Below, in pieces: positions 16,512-26,694 of a stretch of DNA of 59,450 nt. Both the position numbers and the translations under genes were made by a program. Where the stretch lies: the NCBI GenBank assembly GCA_046732465.1, contig JBKPND010000030.1, positions 1 to 59,450 on the forward strand, written 5' to 3'. Source of the DNA: DASUPK01 sp046732465. GTDB taxonomy: Bacteria; Actinomycetota; Thermoleophilia; Solirubrobacterales; 70-9. The notes below the pieces were generated by a model. The model made no database searches. It had not been told where the DNA came from and saw nothing but the letters and a program-made list of their open reading frames with translations. Within the stretch, counting starts at the first letter, position 1. Every line of letters begins with the position of its first letter.

Positions 16512-17619
16512 TTCCGGCAAGCCCGATCGCCGCTTCGCACACCCTCAGCATCTCAACGATGGCGCCCTCGCTGACCAGCTCCTCGGGGGTGTGATTGGCC
16601 TCGGTCCCATTGGCGAGCAGCACCGCCTCGTAGCCCGAGGCGACGAGCGCGTTGGCGTCGCTGCCGCCGCCGGTGGCCACCAGCTCCGGCTCGTGACCGG
16701 TGGCCCGCAGGGCCTCGGATGCGATCCGAACGCCCTCGGACTTCGGGTCGAGCCGGTAGCCGCGGAACATCTCGCTGACCTGGGCGTCGACGTCACACCC
16801 CAGCTGGCTCGCGCCCCAGGTACAGGCGTCGACCATCTCCCCGATGGTCGCGGCCGCCCGCTCGCCGTCGACGCTGCGGGCCTCACCGAGGATCCGGCAA
16901 TGACCGGCGACCACGTTCGAGGCCGTCCCGCCCTCAATCATCCCGACGTTCGCGGTTGTCTCCTCGTCAAGTCGACCGAGCTTCATCTCCGCGATGGCGA
17001 TGGCCGCCGCGGCGATCGCGCTATGGCCATCCTCCGGGTTGATCCCGGCGTGGGCCTCGTGGCCCGTGAACTCGGCGATCAGCCGCTTGTAGGTCGGAGC
17101 CGCCACGATCACCTCCCCGATCGGCGTCGCGTGGTCGAGCACGTAGCCGAAGGGCGCCCGCAGCGACGAGATGTCGAGCTCCTTCGCACCGCGGAGCCCG
17201 TCCTCCTCGGCGACCGTGAAGATCAGCTCCAGCCCGACCGGCGGAGGATCCGCGACGTGTCGCGCCGCCAGCTCGATCAAGACCGTCACCGCGGCCTTGT
17301 TGTCAGCGCCGAGGATCGTGTCGCCGGCGCTTCGGAACGTCCCGTTGTCACGAGCGACCTGGATCGGCCCGTCATGGGGAACGGTGTCCAGGTGGGCGAA
17401 GAAGGAGAGCCAGCGGTCGCCGCGGCCCGGGATCCGCGTGATCAGGTTGCCGGCGCCAGCCCGCGCCGGCGTCGCCGAGCTGTCCTCGGCGACGTCCGCG
17501 CCGAAGCCCCGGAGCTCGTCCAGGACGGCGTCGGCCACCTCCCGCTCCTCGCCCGTGGGGCTCGCGATCTCACAGAGGCGGGCGAAGCGGTCGAGCATCC
17601 GCTGATCCTCCGCGCTCAC
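16495..17619 (-). CDS. M20 family metallopeptidase (PepT-like)
   Basis: A 374-residue di-zinc peptidase. The first metal motif 'SFFAHLDTVPHDG' (H-x-D) is followed by 'GADNKAAVTVLIEL' with the bridging Asp, 'VAEEDGLRGAKEL' with the Glu-Glu pair, and 'NHTPEELVSEG' with the last His. The dimerisation insert (about residues 185-295) includes 'FTGHEAHAGINPEDG'. The start is GTG 17619. Tripeptidase or carboxypeptidase activity is likely from the family. It heads the M20-DUF3866-nudix transcript. Confidence 0.9.
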   Translation of the reverse strand: MSAEDQRMLDRFARLCEIASPTGEEREVADAVLDELRGFGADVAEDSSATPARAGAGNLITRIPGRGDRWLSFFAHLDTVPHDGPIQVARDNGTFRSAGDTILGADNKAAVTVLIELAARHVADPPPVGLELIFTVAEEDGLRGAKELDISSLRAPFGYVLDHATPIGEVIVAAPTYKRLIAEFTGHEAHAGINPEDGHSAIAAAAIAIAEMKLGRLDEETTANVGMIEGGTASNVVAGHCRILGEARSVDGERAAATIGEMVDACTWGASQLGCDVDAQVSEMFRGYRLDPKSEGVRIASEALRATGHEPELVATGGGSDANALVASGYEAVLLANGTEANHTPEELVSEGAIVEMLRVCEAAIGLAGNAEAA

Positions 17620-17698
17620 AGCGGCACAGGCTAATTAGCGGCGGGCCCCGGTGCGACCGCGCTGATAGAAGACCGGGATCGCGCGACGACCCGCACAC

Positions 17699-18024
17699 TC
17701 GGAGCACCACCCGAGCCCCACCTCCGGCGACCGCTCCGAGGGCCGGCTCGACGTCATCATCGCGATCGCACTCGGCCTCGCGGCCGTCGTCACCGCCAGC
17801 GCCGTCTAAGGCAACTGGAAGCGACCTCGGAGACCGAGGTCGAGCAGGCCGAGGACCACCAGGAGAAGGCGGCGGACTACACCCTGGCCGAGGTCATCCT
17901 CGCGACCTCGCTGTTCCTCTTCGGCGTCGCGGGGATCAGCTCGCGATGGCGGATCAAGATCGGCGCCCTCTCGGTCGCGACCGGCGTCTTCCTGGTCGCG
18001 ATCGTCGTGCTGGCGACCGTTTAG
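17699..18024 (+). pseudogene. decayed membrane-protein gene, internal deletion
   Basis: Two fragments of one gene lie in different frames. The first reads 'SGDRSEGRLDVIIAIALGL' and the rest of a membrane helix, then meets TAA at 17807. From 17812 the next frame reads 'QLEATSETEVEQAEDHQEKA', 'YTLAEVILATSLFLFGVAG' and a final helix, ending at TAG 18022. Actinobacterial proteins with this N-terminal helix, a long helical middle and two C-terminal helices are usually about 200 residues. Roughly 100 middle residues are gone. No convincing start codon remains. It is the only content of the 418-base gap between the M20 peptidase and pyrG. Confidence 0.65.
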
Positions 18025-18037
18025 CCGTCCGGGTGCT

Positions 18038-19735
<1,698 letters not shown>

Positions 19736-19826
19736 TGCGATCTGCGGAGCGAGTCTAGCCGGTGGTGAAGCGGAACCGAGGCGATCCACTCGACCCTGGG
19801 AGCCGAGTGGTGTTGAATCTTTCCGC

Positions 19827-20576
19827 GTGGAGCGGCCTCGGCTTCTGATCGTTCCGGAATTCACCGAGCTCGAGTGGACGATCATCCCGCTGCTCGAGGA
19901 GTGGGCGGACGTGGCGTCCTACGACGCGCCGGGCGTCGGGGGCGAGGCGGTCTCGGATTCGGAGCTCGAACGCCTCGCGACCGATGGGGCTCACAGGCGC
20001 GCTCGGATCGCCGCGCGTGGCCTCGAGGAGGCCGCTCGGCGACGCTGGGACCGGTTCGTGGTCGTCTCGGACAGCGGCGGAAACCTTGCCGCGTGCCAGC
20101 TGGCGAGCACGAGTCCCGACGCCATCGCAGGAATGGCCCTGGGTCACGCCTGCCTGAGTCTCGACTCCCAGGGGGAGCGAGCCCCGATCAACGCGGAGGT
20201 CGAGTCCGCCATGAACCAGCTCGCGGAGCAGGACAGCGAGCGGTTCGTGCAGCACGCCCTCACCCAGGTCACCGGCGGGGCCTACGACACCGAGCTGGCC
20301 GGCCGAATCCTCGAGCGTGTCCCGCTGAAGCTGCTGGTCGGGGCGTGGTTCCAGGGCAGCGACGCGCCCGTGGACGAGTTGATCGGGGGCCTCGACCTCC
20401 ACCTCCTCCTCGTGAAACACCAGGGCTGCCTGATGTACACGGACGAGGGCTTCGAGGACGCGGTCGCCGCATTCCCGAATGCCGAGGCCGCCTCGGTGGA
20501 CGACAAGCCGAGCGTCAGCCCGGACTTCGCCGAACGGCTACGGGAGTTCTGCGAGGCGATTCCCTCGCGGGCCTGA
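19827..20576 (+). CDS. alpha/beta hydrolase-like protein
   Basis: A 249-residue protein starting at GTG 19827. It has an alpha/beta-hydrolase layout: strand 'RFVVVSDSGGNLAACQLA', where S-D-S-G-G replaces the usual G-x-S-x-G nucleophile elbow, then 'GMALGHACLSL', a helical lid, 'LKLLVGAWFQGSDAPVDEL' and 'LLLVKHQGCLMYTDEGFEDAV' with the expected C-terminal His. The first Gly of the elbow is Ser, so activity is uncertain. It is divergent from pyrG and convergent with the MraY-like gene. Confidence 0.7.
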   Translation: MERPRLLIVPEFTELEWTIIPLLEEWADVASYDAPGVGGEAVSDSELERLATDGAHRRARIAARGLEEAARRRWDRFVVVSDSGGNLAACQLASTSPDAIAGMALGHACLSLDSQGERAPINAEVESAMNQLAEQDSERFVQHALTQVTGGAYDTELAGRILERVPLKLLVGAWFQGSDAPVDELIGGLDLHLLLVKHQGCLMYTDEGFEDAVAAFPNAEAASVDDKPSVSPDFAERLREFCEAIPSRA

Positions 20577-20578
20577 CG

Positions 20579-21274
20579 TCAGTCCGCACGTCCGAGCCGA
20601 TCCAGCCGGCGGAGGATCAGGCTCTGCTCCACCGCGGCGGAGATCGAGCGAAACTCCCCATAGAGCGAGATCGCGATCAGCGTTGCGAGCGACAGGGCGA
20701 CGCCGACCGGCGACAGCGTGGTCACCAGAAGGACCCCGATCATGCCGCCGATCAGGCTGGCCCCAGTGTCGCCGAGCATCGCCCGCTCGCGCAGGGTGAG
20801 CCAGGCGCAAGCCCCGACCACGGGGATCAGCGGAGCGACCGGCGCGAGCGGCGCCAGGCTACGGGACGCGAGACACAGGACCGCCGCGACCAGGGCGAGG
20901 GCCTTCTCGGCGCGCCCCGGCCTGGTGTCGAGCAGGTTGCCGAGGTGCGCAGCCAGGCAGAGGACGAGCACCTCGGCGACGTACACGGGACCGCTCAAGC
21001 TCTCGCCGCTCACCGCATAGGCCGCGAACGCCAGCGTCCCGGCGGCCTTGATCGCCCCGGTCGAGAGCTCTCGGCGCGCGAGCGCGAGCCCGTGGCCGCG
21101 CCAGCCCCGAGCTTCCCCGCCGGCCAGGTCATCGAGCAGGCCGAGGTAGCCGACGCCGCAGAGGAACACCAGCCAGCGATTGAGCCCCGCGGTGAGCGTG
21201 AAGGCGGCGGCCGCCAGCAGGACGATCCCGAGCGGGAAGAGGACCTTCCGGCCCCGGTAGTTCGCCCTCCTCAT
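20579..21274 (-). CDS. MraY/WecA-like membrane glycosyl-phosphate transferase
   Basis: A 231-residue polytopic membrane protein, shorter than MraY (about 320-360). Family landmarks are 'GYLGLLDDLAGG' (the Asp-Asp of the second cytosolic loop), 'AAHLGNLLDTRPGRAEKA' (the conserved Asn/Asp loop) and 'RAMLGDTGASLIGGMIG' (the G-D-x-G motif). Such enzymes move a sugar phosphate onto polyprenyl phosphate. In actinobacteria this gene accompanies steA near recN and pyrG, suggesting a role in envelope assembly at division. It abuts steA without a gap. Confidence 0.82.
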   Translation of the reverse strand: MRRANYRGRKVLFPLGIVLLAAAAFTLTAGLNRWLVFLCGVGYLGLLDDLAGGEARGWRGHGLALARRELSTGAIKAAGTLAFAAYAVSGESLSGPVYVAEVLVLCLAAHLGNLLDTRPGRAEKALALVAAVLCLASRSLAPLAPVAPLIPVVGACAWLTLRERAMLGDTGASLIGGMIGVLLVTTLSPVGVALSLATLIAISLYGEFRSISAAVEQSLILRRLDRLGRAD

Positions 21275-22279
21275 CTAACGCGGCGGGTAGAGGTGGCTGA
21301 CCCCCTTGGCGTCCACCAGGGTCTCGCCGATCCGGAGGCGGGTGAGGAAGGTGGACGACATGCCGCCGCGGCGCCGCTCCAGGAACTCGACCAGGTTGAA
21401 GTGAGCACCGACGCTGACGATCAGCGAGGCCCCCTTCTCATGTGCCAGCAGCATCGCCACGTCCTGGCTGGTGCCGGCCGAGGGGACGACGGTATGAGGG
21501 AGGGCGAGCCGGCGAAGCCGCTCGGCGCCGGGAGCCCCGCCGTCCGGGTAGGCGTGGACGATCAGCTCGGCGCCGCTGCGCAGGGCGGCGTCGCCCGCCG
21601 AATCCATGTCGCCGAGGACGACGTCCGGGCGAAGGCCTTCGCGGACGATCGCGTCGGCGCCTCCGTCCACCCCCACCAGGATCGGGTTGACGTCCTCGAT
21701 GTAGGAACGAAGCGCCCGCAGGTCGCGGACGTGATCGGTCCCCCGCACGACGATTAGGACGTGACGGTCGCGGAACCGGGTGCGCGTCTCCGGCAGGTCG
21801 ATGGCGCCCGAGAGCAGCCCGCCCTCCTCGCGGAGGTGGGCCATCGTGTTCTCCGTGAAGTCGTGCAGGGCCCGGTCGATCCGCGCCCGCTGCGCATCCA
21901 GTTCACGCGCGAGCTCCTCCGCGCGGAGGGGCCGCCCCTCCGCGATCGGGGCTCCATCCGATGAGATCCGCCCGGCCTCGATCTCCAGCCGGTCCCCGTC
22001 CGCGATCACCTCGAAGAGCTCCGGCCCGGCATCGATCAGCGGCACGCCTGCGCGGACGAGAGCCAGCGGCCCGGTGTTCGGGTAGGAGCCGTCGGACGAC
22101 GGCGAGACGTTGATGGTCGCTCGCACGCCGCAGCCGATCAGCTCTTCGGCTGCGATCCGGTCGAGGTTCCGGTGATCGATCACCGCGATGTCATCCGGGC
22201 CGAGCCGCTTGACCAGCTCCTTCGTGCGCAGGCCGAGCCTCGCGGTGCCGCGAATCGCTGTGGCGGTGGCGGTCGCCAT
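21275..22279 (-). CDS. steA: cytokinetic ring protein SteA
   Basis: A 334-residue protein starting at ATG 22279 (MATATATAIRG). It matches the SteA family: an N-terminal beta-rich domain ('DDIAVIDHRNLDRIAAEEL' and 'ATINVSPSSDGSYPNTGPL') and a thiamin-pyrophosphokinase-like domain ('NPILVGVDGGADAIVREG' and 'DVVLGDMDSAGDAAL'). A C-terminal membrane segment is weak or absent here, the tail being 'LIVSVGAHFNLVEFLERRRGG'. SteA with SteB helps daughter-cell separation in corynebacteria. SteB itself is not visible; the neighbouring gene is MraY-like. Confidence 0.88.
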   Translation of the reverse strand: MATATATAIRGTARLGLRTKELVKRLGPDDIAVIDHRNLDRIAAEELIGCGVRATINVSPSSDGSYPNTGPLALVRAGVPLIDAGPELFEVIADGDRLEIEAGRISSDGAPIAEGRPLRAEELARELDAQRARIDRALHDFTENTMAHLREEGGLLSGAIDLPETRTRFRDRHVLIVVRGTDHVRDLRALRSYIEDVNPILVGVDGGADAIVREGLRPDVVLGDMDSAGDAALRSGAELIVHAYPDGGAPGAERLRRLALPHTVVPSAGTSQDVAMLLAHEKGASLIVSVGAHFNLVEFLERRRGGMSSTFLTRLRIGETLVDAKGVSHLYPPR

Positions 22280-22335
22280 CGCCCGGAGACTAGTTTGCGT
22301 CAGCACTTCAACACCAGACGCGGCCGTCTTTAGGA

Positions 22336-22361
22336 CCGCTGCTTTGCATGGAAAGCAGCGG
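22336..22361. repeat. 10-bp perfect hairpin
   Basis: CCGCTGCTTT-GCATGG-AAAGCAGCGG is a perfect 10-bp stem with a 6-base loop in the gap between the SnoaL gene and steA. It may end the SnoaL transcript, although no U-tract follows on either strand. The 11-mer TTTGCATGGAA inside it recurs inverted at about 22848-22858, on the other side of the SnoaL gene. Confidence 0.4.
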
Positions 22362-22406
22362 CCTCTCTCGCAAAGCGTCGCTTCTCGTCCAAGGCGGCGG
22401 GTTGCC

Positions 22407-22808
22407 CTAGTCCGGCAGCCCGGCGGCTTCGAGGGCCTCCGCTCGGTCGCGGAAGCCGCCAGTCAACTGCAGCACCCTTCCGTTTCGCACGGTCACGACC
22501 TGAAAGAGGTGCATATCGACCGGAATCCCGCTCCCACGGCCAACCCCGGATATGCGGGTGGAGGTCACAACGGAGTCGCCCACATCGATGATCTCCTCGA
22601 TCTCGGCCTCGAACCTGTCCCAGATCTCGTCCACTGCTTCGATGTAGCGCTTGACGCCGTCGTAGCCGCGATAGACATCGGGGTTGAAGACGTTCCGCGA
22701 CAGGTCGATGACGATCCCGGGATCGAGAACCTCATAGAGCCGCGAAGTGTCGCGCTCGATCCAGAACCGGCTGGCGCGTCGAGCGATCTCGACGTTCTCC
22801 TGCGACAT
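22407..22808 (-). CDS. SnoaL/NTF2-like protein
   Basis: A 133-residue protein starting at ATG 22808 (MSQENVEIARRASRF). It is a single SnoaL-like domain: 'RDTSRLYEVLDPGIVIDL', 'RGYDGVKRYIEAVDEIWD', 'DVGDSVVTSTRISGVGRGSG', 'VVTVRNGRVLQLTGG' and a C-terminal 'DRAEALEAAGL'. The same domain order is seen in the proteins at 10272 and 40289. The ligand or reaction is unknown. It is isolated between steA and recN, interrupting an otherwise conserved block, and flanked by an inverted 11-mer. Confidence 0.82.
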   Translation of the reverse strand: MSQENVEIARRASRFWIERDTSRLYEVLDPGIVIDLSRNVFNPDVYRGYDGVKRYIEAVDEIWDRFEAEIEEIIDVGDSVVTSTRISGVGRGSGIPVDMHLFQVVTVRNGRVLQLTGGFRDRAEALEAAGLPD

Positions 22809-22889
22809 CGCCCACCCAGTATCCCGCGCCCCGCCGGGGGTTAGCCTTCCATGCAAAGGAGAAGCTCTAAGCACTGAGGCGGGGTCGCG

Positions 22890-24569
22890 CTAAGCCGCTT
22901 TGAGTAGCTCGCGCGCGTGGCGGTCTGCGGCCTCGTCACCCTCGCCGCCGCCCAACATCCGGACGATCTCGGCCACGAGCTCGTCGCCGTCCACCCGCTC
23001 GACCGTCGCCGTCGCCTGCCCGCCGGCAACGGACTTCTCGATCCGGAAGTGGCTCTCCGCCATCGAGGCCACCTGCGGCAGGTGGGTGATGCAGAGCACC
23101 TGTCGCTCCGCGCCGAGCGCCCGCAGCCTCTCCCCCACGGCCTTGGCGGTGTTGCCGCCGACGCCCGCATCGATCTCGTCGAAGACGTAGGTCGCCGCGC
23201 CGCCCGGCGCGCCCTGGCCCGCCAGCGCCAGCATCAGCCGTGAGAGCTCGCCGCCCGACGCCGCCTCCCGCAGCGGCGACACCGGCATCCCCGGATTGGT
23301 CGAGACGCCGAAGGTGACCCGCTCCTGGCCGAGCGACCCGAAGCCCTCGGGATGCGGCTCCAGGCAGATCTCGAGCTTCGCTCCGCTCATACCGAGCTGG
23401 TCGAGCTCCTTGGCGATCCGGCTCTCGAGCCTCTTCGCCGACTTGGCGCGCACCTCGCTCAACCCGCCGGCGAGGTCGGTGCGCGTCCGCATGGCCTTCT
23501 GCAGCTCGCGCTCGAGCCGCTCGGTCGTCTCCCCCGCCCCCTCGATCGCGTCGATCTCGGCGCGGCAGTGCTCCGCGTGTGCCAGGACGGACTCGATCGA
23601 GCCGCCGTGCTTGCGCTTCAGCCGGTCGATCACCTCGAGCCGCTCCTCCACCTGCTCGAGGCGCCCCGGCTCGGCCTCGATGCCCTCCGCGTAGGCGCGC
23701 AGCTCGCCCGCGAGCTCCTGCAGCTCGACCCGCAGGCCCTTCGCCTGCTCCGCCAGCTGGTCGAGGGCCGGGTCGACTCCTTCCCTGCCCGCCAGGGCCG
23801 CCTCGGCCGATCCCATCGCCTCCGCCGCCCCGCCGGCGTCGCCATCACCCGACAGCGCCGCGAGCGCCTCGGCCGCCGCGCCGCGCAGGCCCTCGGCATG
23901 CTGAAGACGCTCCCTCTCGCCCGCGAGCTCGGCCTCCTCCTCGGCGTCGGGCTGCGCCGCCACGATCTCATCGAGCTCGTAGCGGAGCAGGTCCAGGTCG
24001 CGAACCCGAGCTCCCTCGCTCTCGCGTATCCGCCCCACCTCGCGCTCGAGACGGACGACCTCGGCGTGCGCATCCCGGTAGGCGCGCCGGCGCTCGAGAT
24101 GCCGCTCGCCTGCGAAGCCGTCGAGCGTCTCGAGTTGCGCGCTCGCCAGCGTCAGCTTCCGGTGCTCGTGCTGCCCGTAGAAGGCGAGCAGCCGGGAGCC
24201 GAGGAGCTGGAGGTCGGGCGCGGATGCGGTGCGACCCCCGAGGAAGGCGCTGGTCCTGCCACTCGCGGAGACACGACGGCCCACCGCCAGCTCGGTGCTG
24301 CCCTCCGGGAGCCGCTCGGCGATCTCCGCCAGCTCGGGGTCATCGAGCAGGCCCTCGGGGATCTCGAAGACCCCCTCGACGTAGGCCTCGCTTGCGCCCG
24401 GGCGAACGATCCCGTCCCGCGCCCTGCCGCCCATCAGCAGGTCGAATGAGTGGGCGAGGATGGTCTTGCCGGCCCCGGTCTCCCCCGTGATCGCGTTCAG
24501 GCCGAGCCCGAGGCGCAGCTCGGCGCGCTCGATCAGGAGCAGGTTCTCGATCCGGAGCTCGAGCAGCAT
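22890..24569 (-). CDS. recN: DNA repair protein RecN
   Basis: A 559-residue SMC-like ATPase acting in double-strand break repair. The Walker A motif 'GETGAGKTILAHSFDLLMGG' lies at about residues 30-50. A long coiled coil fills the middle (Glu/Arg/Leu rich), and the C-terminal half has the signature 'EAASGGELSRLMLALAG', Walker B 'TYVFDEIDAGVGG' and the switch 'QVLCITHLPQVASMA'. Its place between steA and nadK/tlyA is standard for actinobacteria. Confidence 0.96.
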   Translation of the reverse strand: MLLELRIENLLLIERAELRLGLGLNAITGETGAGKTILAHSFDLLMGGRARDGIVRPGASEAYVEGVFEIPEGLLDDPELAEIAERLPEGSTELAVGRRVSASGRTSAFLGGRTASAPDLQLLGSRLLAFYGQHEHRKLTLASAQLETLDGFAGERHLERRRAYRDAHAEVVRLEREVGRIRESEGARVRDLDLLRYELDEIVAAQPDAEEEAELAGERERLQHAEGLRGAAAEALAALSGDGDAGGAAEAMGSAEAALAGREGVDPALDQLAEQAKGLRVELQELAGELRAYAEGIEAEPGRLEQVEERLEVIDRLKRKHGGSIESVLAHAEHCRAEIDAIEGAGETTERLERELQKAMRTRTDLAGGLSEVRAKSAKRLESRIAKELDQLGMSGAKLEICLEPHPEGFGSLGQERVTFGVSTNPGMPVSPLREAASGGELSRLMLALAGQGAPGGAATYVFDEIDAGVGGNTAKAVGERLRALGAERQVLCITHLPQVASMAESHFRIEKSVAGGQATATVERVDGDELVAEIVRMLGGGEGDEAADRHARELLKAA

Positions 24570-24602
24570 CGGCTCCCCGTTCTAACGAGGGAGCCCGACG
24601 GA

Positions 24603-26141
24603 TTAAGCAGCGACCGGCTCTTCCTCCGCCTCGCCCTCGACCGCCCCATGGGGCGCTCCATGCGGGACGAAGTCGCGCTGGCGCACCAGGGCCAGCACCA
24701 TGACGGCGCCGCTGAAGAGGATCAGCGCACCGATCAGGAGGATGTCGTTGAAGGCGTCGGTGAATGCGATCCCCGCCGCGTTGAAGGCCTGGTCGTGAAG
24801 CTGGGGCGGCACCTGGTCCGCCGCCTGCGTGCCGCTAGCGGCGACCCCGTCGGCGAAGCCGCTGGGCGCCCCGGGCAGGAGCGTGTTGAGCTTGTCGGAG
24901 ATCTCGCTCTGGAACACGGCTCCGAGCGCTGCGATCCCCGTCGCGACGCCGGCGATCCGCATCGTGTTGTTGATCCCCGACGCCATGCCGGACCGGGCCG
25001 CGGGAACGACGCCGAGCGCGGTCGACGCGATCGATGGGTTGGAGAGCCCTACGCCGAATCCAGCGACCATGAACCCCGCGAGCAGGGTCGTCCACTCAGA
25101 GTCGGGCTTGGCGCCGCGCATCAGGAGCAGGCCGATGCCGACCAGCGTCAGACCGATCGTCAGCGGCACTCGCGCCGGGAGCTTCGCGACGATGTTGCGG
25201 GTGACGAGGGGCACCAGGAACGCGAACAGGGTCAGGGGAAGGAAGCGGACACCGGCCTCGAGCGGCGTCATCCCGATCACGCTCTGCATGTAGATCGTGA
25301 TGTAGAGGAACATCGCGAACATCCCGGCGCCGATCGCGAAGGTGCCGTAGGAGACGCCCGAGAACGCAGGCTTGCGGAACAGGTTGAGATCGAACATCGC
25401 GTGCTCCTGGCGCCACTCGAAGAGCACGAACGCCACGAGCAGGACCGCCGCCGCGAACAGCGAGCCGACGATCAGCGCACTGCCCCAGCCCTCGGCGTTG
25501 CCGCGCAGCAGCCCGAAGATCAGCGCGAAGAGCCCGAGCGAGAAGGTGATCAGGCCCGCCCAATCGAGGCGCTTCGCATCGGGATCGTGCGATTCGCCGG
25601 CCTGGGTCTGGGCGAGGACCACCGTGCCGATCCCGATCGGGACGTTGACGAAGAAGATCCACTCCCAGCCGAGTGCGTCGGTCAGTGCCCCACCGACAAG
25701 CGGCCCAACCGCAACCGCCCCGCCGATCGTCGCTCCCCAGGCGGCGATCGCGGTCCCGCGTTCGGGGCCCTGGAACTCCTGGGCGATGAGAGCCAGCGAG
25801 GTCGCGAACATCGCGGCGCCGCCGATGCCCTGGAGGCCGCGCGCCACATGCAGGAAGGTGGCGCTGGTCGCGAGCCCGCAGAGCAGGGAGGCGAACGTGA
25901 AGAGCCCGACGCCGATCAGGAACAGCCGCCGGCGCCCGAAGCGGTCGGCGAGGGTCCCCATCGTCAAAGTGAACGCGGCGAGCAGCAGCGTGTACGCGTC
26001 GACCACCCACTGCAGCCCGGTCAGATCGGTGTCGAGGTCCTTCTGTATGTCGGGCAGCGCGACGTTGACGACGGTGATGTCGAGCAGCAGCATGAACGTC
26101 GCCAGGCAGACCGCCAGCAGGCTCCACCACTTGCGTTCCAT
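24603..26141 (-). CDS. MFS drug efflux transporter, DHA2 (EmrB/QacA) family
   Basis: A 512-residue, 14-helix proton-coupled efflux pump. Motif A is 'GTLADRFGRRRLFLIGV', and motif D1 is 'LDITVVNVALPDIQKDL' in helix 1. The DHA2-type motif C is visible in 'GPLVGGALTDALGWEWIFFVNVPIG'. The C-terminus is acidic. It is transcribed away from the marR gene with 88 bases between, holding a palindrome that the MarR protein most likely binds. The drug or lipid substrate is unknown. Confidence 0.93.
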   Translation of the reverse strand: MERKWWSLLAVCLATFMLLLDITVVNVALPDIQKDLDTDLTGLQWVVDAYTLLLAAFTLTMGTLADRFGRRRLFLIGVGLFTFASLLCGLATSATFLHVARGLQGIGGAAMFATSLALIAQEFQGPERGTAIAAWGATIGGAVAVGPLVGGALTDALGWEWIFFVNVPIGIGTVVLAQTQAGESHDPDAKRLDWAGLITFSLGLFALIFGLLRGNAEGWGSALIVGSLFAAAVLLVAFVLFEWRQEHAMFDLNLFRKPAFSGVSYGTFAIGAGMFAMFLYITIYMQSVIGMTPLEAGVRFLPLTLFAFLVPLVTRNIVAKLPARVPLTIGLTLVGIGLLLMRGAKPDSEWTTLLAGFMVAGFGVGLSNPSIASTALGVVPAARSGMASGINNTMRIAGVATGIAALGAVFQSEISDKLNTLLPGAPSGFADGVAASGTQAADQVPPQLHDQAFNAAGIAFTDAFNDILLIGALILFSGAVMVLALVRQRDFVPHGAPHGAVEGEAEEEPVAA

Positions 26142-26183
26142 CAGGCACCCACCTTCCTATCGACCGGGACTTGCAGTATTGCA

Positions 26184-26206
26184 GATCATCAGTTGTGCTG
26201 ACGATC
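26184..26206. promoter_or_regulatory. putative MarR operator
   Basis: GATCATCAG-TTGTG-CTGACGATC is a 9-5-9 inverted repeat with one mismatch in the AT-rich divergent region between the MFS pump and marR. A related half, AGATAATCAG, follows at 26214-26223. The position over both promoters fits repression of both genes by the MarR protein. Confidence 0.55.
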
Positions 26207-26229
26207 AGAGTTGTAGATAATCAGAGAAC

Positions 26230-26694
26230 ATGTCGCCCGAAACGCAAGCAACGCCCACCGTCATACCCATTTCGCTCGCCGATCAAGTCGGCTACCTCCT
26301 GTCGAAGGCGCATCTCCGCGTTCACAGCGCAGCCGACGAGGCGCTCGCGCCACTCGGCTTGACTGTCAAGCAGTACGGGCTGCTGACCCTGCTCGTTCAC
26401 GAGGGCCCCGTCTCCCAGGGCCGCCTCGGCGAGGTGATGAAGATCGACAGGACGACGATGGTCACTCTCATCGACGACCTAGAGCGGACGGGACACGTCG
26501 ACCGCACTCGCAATCCCGACGATCGGCGCGCCTACGCTCTCGCCGCAACCGCCGCCGGCAAGCGGGTCCAGCGCCGTGCCGCGACGCTGATGAAACGGGT
26601 CTACGACGAGACCCTCTCGCCTCTGTCCGCTGGAGAACGCGATGAGCTGCGGCGGATGCTGATCGCCATCATCGAGGGCCGGGGTGCCGGCTAG
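26230..26694 (+). CDS. MarR family transcriptional regulator
   Basis: A 154-residue winged-helix dimer. The recognition-helix region 'GRLGEVMKIDRTTMVTLIDDLERTGHVDRTRNPDDRRAYAL' has the MarR D-x-R-x3 wing signature, preceded by 'LTVKQYGLLTLLVHEGPVS'. The last helices (residues 120-150) form the dimer arm. It is divergent from the DHA2 pump and probably controls it and itself; ligands of such regulators are often phenolic. It overlaps the nadK stop by four bases tail-to-tail. Confidence 0.92.
   Translation: MSPETQATPTVIPISLADQVGYLLSKAHLRVHSAADEALAPLGLTVKQYGLLTLLVHEGPVSQGRLGEVMKIDRTTMVTLIDDLERTGHVDRTRNPDDRRAYALAATAAGKRVQRRAATLMKRVYDETLSPLSAGERDELRRMLIAIIEGRGAG

Noticed and set aside
20269..21757. 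Long plus-strand frame opposite the MraY-like and steA genes
   Set aside because: Translation is a Gln/Arg/Pro-rich mirror of the minus-strand genes, which have clear family motifs.
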